Assembly: GCA_030645495.1 (NCBI GenBank)
Contig: JAUSLV010000006.1
Location: 1-64,000 of the forward strand
DNA length: 64,000 bases
Direction: 5' to 3'
From: Actinomycetota bacterium
GTDB taxonomy: Bacteria; Actinomycetota; Acidimicrobiia; Acidimicrobiales; Ilumatobacteraceae
In this document: one piece after another, positions 60,158 to 64,000 of the stretch
Layout of the letters: each line of letters begins with the position of its first letter
Position numbering within the stretch: position 1 is the stretch's first letter
The notes under the pieces: model-generated
Databases searched by the model: none
What the model was told of the DNA's origin: nothing
The model's input: only the letters and a program-made list of their open reading frames with translations
Program-made: the position numbers and the translations under genes

Positions 60158-61084
60158 TCAGTCCGCCAGGGTGCGGCCGGTGAGCAGAAGGAACACGTCT
60201 TCGAGACTGGATCGGCGCACGAGCGCGCTCTCGGGCTGCAAGCCGCGGGCGTGTGCCTCGGCGAGCGCCGCCTCGCCGTCGGCGGCGTACACCAGCACGC
60301 GGTCGGGCAGCAGCTCTTGGCGCTCGCCGATGCCGCCCAGCTGTGGCGCCGCCGCCTCGTTGGTGCCGGCGGCGAAGCGCAGCTCGAGCACTTCGCGAGT
60401 GGAGTACTGCTCGATCAGGCTGCGTGGCGAGCCCTCGGCGACGATGCGGCCCTGGTCCATCACCACGAGGCGATCGCACAGCTGCTCGGCCTCGTCCATG
60501 TAGTGGGTGGTGAGCACCAGCGTCACGCCCTGTTGCTTCAAGCGATACAGGCGATCCCACAGCACGTGCCGCGCTTGTGGGTCGAGGCCGGTGGTGGGTT
60601 CATCGAGCAGCAGCAACTCGGGTTCGTTGATCAGCGAGCGGGCGATCGAGAGCCGCCGCTTCATGCCACCGCTGAGGTTGTCGACGATGCTGTCGGCGCG
60701 GTCGGTGAGCTGGGCGAACTCGAGCAGCTCGGCAGCCCGGCGCTTGGCCTCGGCGCGTGGCAGGTCGAAGTAGCGGCCGTACAGCCACAGGTTCTCTTGC
60801 ACCGTGATCTCGGTGTCGAGGGTGTCGAGTTGCGGTACCACACCCAGCCGGCGGCGGATCTGAGCGCCGTGCGTCGCGGCGTCGAGCCCGAACAGCCGCA
60901 GGGTGCCGGCGGTGACGGGCGAGACGCACCCGATCATGCGCATCGTGCTGCTCTTGCCCGCGCCGTTCGGCCCGAGGAACCCGAACGCCTCGCCGCGCTG
61001 CACCTCCACGTCGATGCCGTCGACGGCGGTGAAGTCGCCGAAGCGCTTCACGAGTTGGCTGGCGACGATCAACGGCTCGGGCAT
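60158..61084 (-). CDS. ABC-2 exporter ATP-binding protein (DrrA/NodI type)
   Basis: 308 residues. Walker A GPNGAGKSS, signature LSGGMKRRLSIA, Walker B LLLLDEPTTGLDP and switch HYMDEAEQLCD are all present. The C-terminal 80 residues are the DrrA-like extension. Together with the two permeases it exports a lipid, drug or polysaccharide-like substrate. The ATG at 61084 is preceded by TAGCCT; the open frame beyond it is spurious. Confidence 0.92.
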   Translation of the reverse strand: MPEPLIVASQLVKRFGDFTAVDGIDVEVQRGEAFGFLGPNGAGKSSTMRMIGCVSPVTAGTLRLFGLDAATHGAQIRRRLGVVPQLDTLDTEITVQENLWLYGRYFDLPRAEAKRRAAELLEFAQLTDRADSIVDNLSGGMKRRLSIARSLINEPELLLLDEPTTGLDPQARHVLWDRLYRLKQQGVTLVLTTHYMDEAEQLCDRLVVMDQGRIVAEGSPRSLIEQYSTREVLELRFAAGTNEAAAPQLGGIGERQELLPDRVLVYAADGEAALAEAHARGLQPESALVRRSSLEDVFLLLTGRTLAD

Positions 61085-61092
61085 CGTCGTGC

Positions 61093-61098
61093 AGGCTA
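61093..61098 (-). promoter_or_regulatory. -10 box TAGCCT for the ABC exporter operon
   Basis: On the minus strand the box ends 8 nt before the ATG at 61084. Confidence 0.4.
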
Positions 61099-61142
61099 GC
61101 CAGACGTCCTCGGCAGGTTGCCCGGTATTCTCCGGGCCGAGA

Positions 61143-61180
61143 CGCGAAAGAACCCCGCCCGAGGGCGGGGTTCTTTCGCG
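61143..61180 (-). terminator. Perfect 17-bp hairpin terminator
   Basis: CGCGAAAGAACCCCGCC (61143-61159) pairs with GGCGGGGTTCTTTCGCG (61164-61180) around a 4-nt loop. It lies 14 bp beyond the stop of the four-TM gene at 61195, between it and the exporter promoter. The stem itself includes the A/T run, so it could work from either side. Confidence 0.8.
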
Positions 61181-61194
61181 TGATGAGTGATCCG

Positions 61195-61755
61195 TCAGCC
61201 GGCCGGGGGCGGCGGCGGGGGCGTCATGCCGGGGGGCGGCGGCGGCGGGGGCGTGCTGCCACCGGGGTGACCGCCACCGAAGCTGGCCTTCAGCTTGTTC
61301 GGGTCCTTCAAGTCGGTCAGGCTGCCGCCCGACTCCTTGAACATCGTGAACGCACCGAACGTCGCCGCGGCCGCGGCGATGATCGCGAGGTACAGGCCGA
61401 AGCTGGCGTCGACGGTAATGCCGAGCTCGGGCGCCTCGTCCTCGCCGATGATCAGCTTGAGCACGGTGAACACGGTGGCCAGCCCGGCGACACCGAGGTA
61501 GGCGATCGCGGGCAGCTTGGGAGCTGCGACACCGAAGGCCGGCAGCACCAGGAGCACCGCACCGGCGAGCAGCAGCAGCGCCCACAGCGAACCCCACAGG
61601 AACCCGAGGTCGCCCCACGCCGAGGCGGTCTCGGAAGCGCTGAAGCCGCCGAAGCTGGCCTCGGCCTTGTACCACGGCAGGAACGAGGCGATGAGGAATA
61701 CGATCCCCGCCCCCGCGAAAATCTGGCCGCCTTTACTGACTTTACTGAGATCCAC
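61195..61755 (-). CDS. Four-helix membrane protein with Gly/Pro-rich tail, copy A
   Basis: 186 residues. Four hydrophobic helices (GQIFAGAGIVFLIASFLPWY; WGSLWALLLLAGAVLLVLPAF; IAYLGVAGLATVFTVLKLII; LYLAIIAAAAATFGAFTMF) are followed by a 45-residue cytoplasmic tail ending in long proline runs (GGSTPPPPPPPGMTPPPP). A similar protein lies next to it. Proline-tailed small membrane proteins are common in actinobacteria, but their role is unknown. Confidence 0.7.
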   Translation of the reverse strand: MDLSKVSKGGQIFAGAGIVFLIASFLPWYKAEASFGGFSASETASAWGDLGFLWGSLWALLLLAGAVLLVLPAFGVAAPKLPAIAYLGVAGLATVFTVLKLIIGEDEAPELGITVDASFGLYLAIIAAAAATFGAFTMFKESGGSLTDLKDPNKLKASFGGGHPGGSTPPPPPPPGMTPPPPPPAG

Positions 61756-61844
61756 GGAAAGCCTCCCGAAGTGTTGGTAGTTGCTGACTCAGCTGTCGCG
61801 AACCGTACACCTTGTCGCGAGGGTGCTCGCGCATTGTGGTGTAC

Positions 61845-62360
61845 TCATCCCGCCGGTGGCGACGGCGGAGCCATGCCCGGCGGTGGCGGCGGTGGCGGTG
61901 GGCTGGCAAACGGCGGCGGTGTGGTGGGCTGTTTTGAGCCGCCGCCGAAGTTCACTTCCTGCGTGCCCTTGCCGAGCAGCGACATCACCGTTCCGACAGC
62001 CATTGCCACCGAACCGAAGAGCATGAACCAGAAGCCGATTCCTTTGTCCCAGCCGACATCTTGGGTCATGAAGGCCAACATGATCCCTGCGGCAGAGATG
62101 CCCCAGGTGGCCTTGAGCTGGGCTGCCGAATAGGTGAGCACCTGCTTGGGCAGATTGGTGCCGGCCAGCTCGGCGATCGTCCACGCCAAGAGCACGATGG
62201 CAAGAATCGCCGGAATCGTGGTGACGAAGGCTCCCGTGTCTTGGCTCCAGGCCGAGCGGCCATCGCCGGCGTATTCGTAGAAATTGAAGAAGGAGAACAG
62301 GGTGGCGGCGAGGGCGCCCGCGCCGGCCACCAGTTGGGCGACGGTCAACTTCTGTTTCAT
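61845..62360 (-). CDS. Four-helix membrane protein with Gly/Pro-rich tail, copy B
   Basis: 171 residues with the same plan as copy A: four helices, a glycine linker (NFGGGSKQPTT) and a proline-run tail ending PPSPPAG. The N-terminus (MKQKLTVAQLVAGAGALAATLFSFFNFY) follows a good Shine-Dalgarno (AAAGGGGA). Sequence similarity to copy A is mainly in topology and tail, so an old duplication is possible. The two genes are 89 bp apart on the same strand. Confidence 0.7.
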   Translation of the reverse strand: MKQKLTVAQLVAGAGALAATLFSFFNFYEYAGDGRSAWSQDTGAFVTTIPAILAIVLLAWTIAELAGTNLPKQVLTYSAAQLKATWGISAAGIMLAFMTQDVGWDKGIGFWFMLFGSVAMAVGTVMSLLGKGTQEVNFGGGSKQPTTPPPFASPPPPPPPPGMAPPSPPAG

Positions 62361-62479
62361 GTTGGTCCCCTTTCGACGGAGGGGTCGTGACCACCTCAAT
62401 TCGGACGGTACACCCTCCCCGAAGACGGTGCTGCCGTACACGTTGTAAAGGCTCTGACTCGTCGACCCGCCCGTGCACC

Positions 62480-62485
62480 TACATT
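62480..62485 (+). promoter_or_regulatory. -10 box TACATT for purH
   Basis: It ends 6 nt before the purH ATG at 62492. It supports this start over the longer open frame from 62387. Confidence 0.45.
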
Positions 62486-62491
62486 CGTGTC

Positions 62492-63997
62492 ATGCCCACC
62501 GCGCTGCTCTCCGTGTACGACAAGACCGGGATCGTCGATCTCGCCCGAGGCCTGGCGGCGGCGGGATGGCGGATCGTCAGTAGCGGTGGCACCGCGAAGG
62601 CGATCGCCGAGGCGGGCATCGAGGTCACCGACCTCGCGGATCTCACCGGCCTGCCGGCGATCCTCGACCATCGGGTGGTGACGCTGCACCCGAAGGTGCA
62701 CGGTGGCCTGCTGGCCGACCCCACCAAGCCCGAACACCAGGCCGACATGGCCGCGCACGGCATCGAGCCGATCGACCTCGTGGTGGTGAACCTGTACCCG
62801 TTCGCCGGCAACCCGAGCATCGAACTGATCGACATCGGTGGTCCGGCGATGGTGCGCGCCGCGGCGAAGAACCACGCGCACGTCGGTGTGGTGGTGAACC
62901 CCGTCGACTACGCCACCGTGCTGCAGGAGGTCGCCGACACCGGCAAGTTGTCGTCCGCCACTCACCGCCGGCTGGCTCGCGATGCGTTCGCCGCCATCGC
63001 CGCCTACGACGCGGCGATCGCCAACTGGTTCGACGCACCGTCGGCGGATTCGAAGGACGAACTGCCGATCGGCCTGCACCTGTCGCTCGACCGTGCGCAG
63101 ACGCTGCGCTACGGCGAGAACCCGCACCAACAGGGCGCCCGCTACCGCTTCGCCGGTGCCGCCAGCTGGTGGGACAGCGCCGTGCAGCACCAGGGCAAGG
63201 AGCTCAGCTACCTCAACCTCTACGACACCGAGGCCGCCTGGAAGCTGGTGCAGCGCATCGGCCGCCCGGCATGCGTGATCGTGAAGCACGCCAACCCGTG
63301 CGGTGTGGCCGTTGCCGACACGATCGAGCAGGCGTACACGCTGGCCAATGCGTGCGATCCGGTCAGTGCCTTCGGCGGCATCGTCGCGCTCAACCGCCCG
63401 GTGCCGGCGGCGCTGGCCGAGGCGCTCGCTCCGGTGTTCACCGAGGTGGTGGTGGCACCGTCGTACGCTCCCGAGGCGCTGGAGGTGTTCGCCAAGAAGG
63501 GCAACCTGCGGGTGATGTCGGCCGGCGCGCCCAAGGGCGCGGCGCTCGACATCCGCTCGATCGACGGCGGCCTGCTGGTGCAGCAGGTCGACACCGTGTC
63601 GCCGGATCGTTCCGGCTGGCAGGTCGTCACCGCCGAGCAGCCCACGCCCGAGCAGTGGGGCGACCTCGAGTTCGCGTGGCAGGTGTGCGCGGTGGTCAGC
63701 AGCAACGCGATCGTCTACGCCAAGGACGGCCAGGCGTTCGGCATCGGCGCCGGCCAGCAGAACCGACTCGACAGCGCGCGCATCGCCGCTGATCGGTCAG
63801 CGGGGCGTGCCGCCGGTGGTGTGTGTGCGAGCGACGCGTTCTTCCCGTTCCGCGACGGCCTCGATGCCGCCGCCGCGGCAGGCATCAAGGCCGTCATCCA
63901 GCCGGGTGGCAGCGTGCGCGACGCCGAAGTGATTGCGGCCGCCGACGAGCATGGCATCGCCATGGTGTTCACCGGCGAGCGGCACTTCCGTCACTGA
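62492..63997 (+). CDS. purH: Bifunctional AICAR formyltransferase/IMP cyclohydrolase
   Basis: 501 residues, complete to the TGA 3 bp before the window end. The N-terminal MGS-like IMP cyclohydrolase begins [20 protein letters not shown], with SSGGTAKAI and HPKVHGG. The AICAR transformylase part contains [10 protein letters not shown], the catalytic Lys-His of [10 protein letters not shown] and the tail IQPGGSVRD...[11 protein letters not shown]. It performs the last two steps of IMP synthesis, feeding guaA-dependent GMP formation elsewhere in this window. Confidence 0.97.
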   Translation: MPTALLSVYDKTGIVDLARGLAAAGWRIVSSGGTAKAIAEAGIEVTDLADLTGLPAILDHRVVTLHPKVHGGLLADPTKPEHQADMAAHGIEPIDLVVVNLYPFAGNPSIELIDIGGPAMVRAAAKNHAHVGVVVNPVDYATVLQEVADTGKLSSATHRRLARDAFAAIAAYDAAIANWFDAPSADSKDELPIGLHLSLDRAQTLRYGENPHQQGARYRFAGAASWWDSAVQHQGKELSYLNLYDTEAAWKLVQRIGRPACVIVKHANPCGVAVADTIEQAYTLANACDPVSAFGGIVALNRPVPAALAEALAPVFTEVVVAPSYAPEALEVFAKKGNLRVMSAGAPKGAALDIRSIDGGLLVQQVDTVSPDRSGWQVVTAEQPTPEQWGDLEFAWQVCAVVSSNAIVYAKDGQAFGIGAGQQNRLDSARIAADRSAGRAAGGVCASDAFFPFRDGLDAAAAAGIKAVIQPGGSVRDAEVIAAADEHGIAMVFTGERHFRH

Positions 63998-64000
63998 TCG

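Noticed and set aside
61143-61180. Hairpin ahead of the ABC exporter as a riboswitch or attenuator
   Set aside because: The exporter promoter lies on its far side in the direction of transcription, so the stem is not in the exporter mRNA; its place after a stop codon fits a terminator.
1-64000. tRNA, rRNA or tmRNA genes and CRISPR arrays
   Set aside because: On reading through both strands I found no cloverleaf-like run with a TTCGANNC arm in a gene-free gap and no repeat-spacer array; almost all gaps are under 150 bp. A covariance-model scan would be decisive.

Overview
The window reads as a chromosomal segment of a high-GC actinobacterium. Support comes from GC-rich codons, a mycofactocin locus (mftABC), an NDMA-type alcohol dehydrogenase, a Ddn-like deazaflavin oxidoreductase, LytR-CpsA-Psr cell-wall ligases and many acyl-CoA genes. 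The lipid-degradation content and the gene mix fit the class Acidimicrobiia (Ilumatobacter-like), but that placement is inference. A recurring TANNNT box 6-10 nt upstream of start codons suggests that leaderless transcription is common here.

Layout. 0-5 kb: the tail of an HTH protein, two membrane proteins, a Nudix hydrolase, a secreted phospholipase A2, a PLP decarboxylase and two lipoproteins. 5-15 kb: guaA, a NlpC/P60 hydrolase, an acyl-CoA/alcohol-type catabolic group (APH-like kinase, dienelactone hydrolase, acyl-CoA synthetase), a VOC protein, a pirin and an unusual HAD phosphatase-TM-GH18 fusion. 15-15.8 kb: a nucleotidyltransferase pair. 15.8-25.4 kb: a mycofactocin region with mftA-mftB-mftC, an FadH/OYE flavoenzyme, a Ddn-like protein, plsY, a divergent HelD-type helicase and the NDMA-type alcohol dehydrogenase. 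No mftD, mftE or mftF is present.

25-40 kb: a MoxR/VWA pair, two tandem LCP proteins, an MscS channel, an L,D-transpeptidase, valS, cysS, an MFS transporter, an OafA-type acyltransferase with an SGNH domain and an acyl-CoA dehydrogenase. 40.4-48.3 kb is an accessory island. It holds an excisionase-like HTH pseudogene, a 1460-aa lipoprotein RHS/YD-repeat toxin with a PD-(D/E)XK-like C-terminus, a translationally coupled 345-aa acidic protein, a second nucleotidyltransferase pair, a DUF4262 protein and two decayed copies of parts of the acyl-CoA dehydrogenase gene. That gene's 3' end therefore occurs three times, at 40405, 46970 and about 48260.

48.3-64 kb: a propeller-like/DUF1963 fusion, a membrane-anchored protein, an alpha/beta hydrolase, parDE, a degradative cluster (SnoaL-like, DUF2889, enoyl-CoA hydratase, thioesterase-like, DUF35, thiolase-like aldolase, Rieske oxygenase), a three-gene ABC-2 exporter, two four-TM proline-tailed proteins and purH at the right end. 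I found no tRNA, rRNA or CRISPR array.
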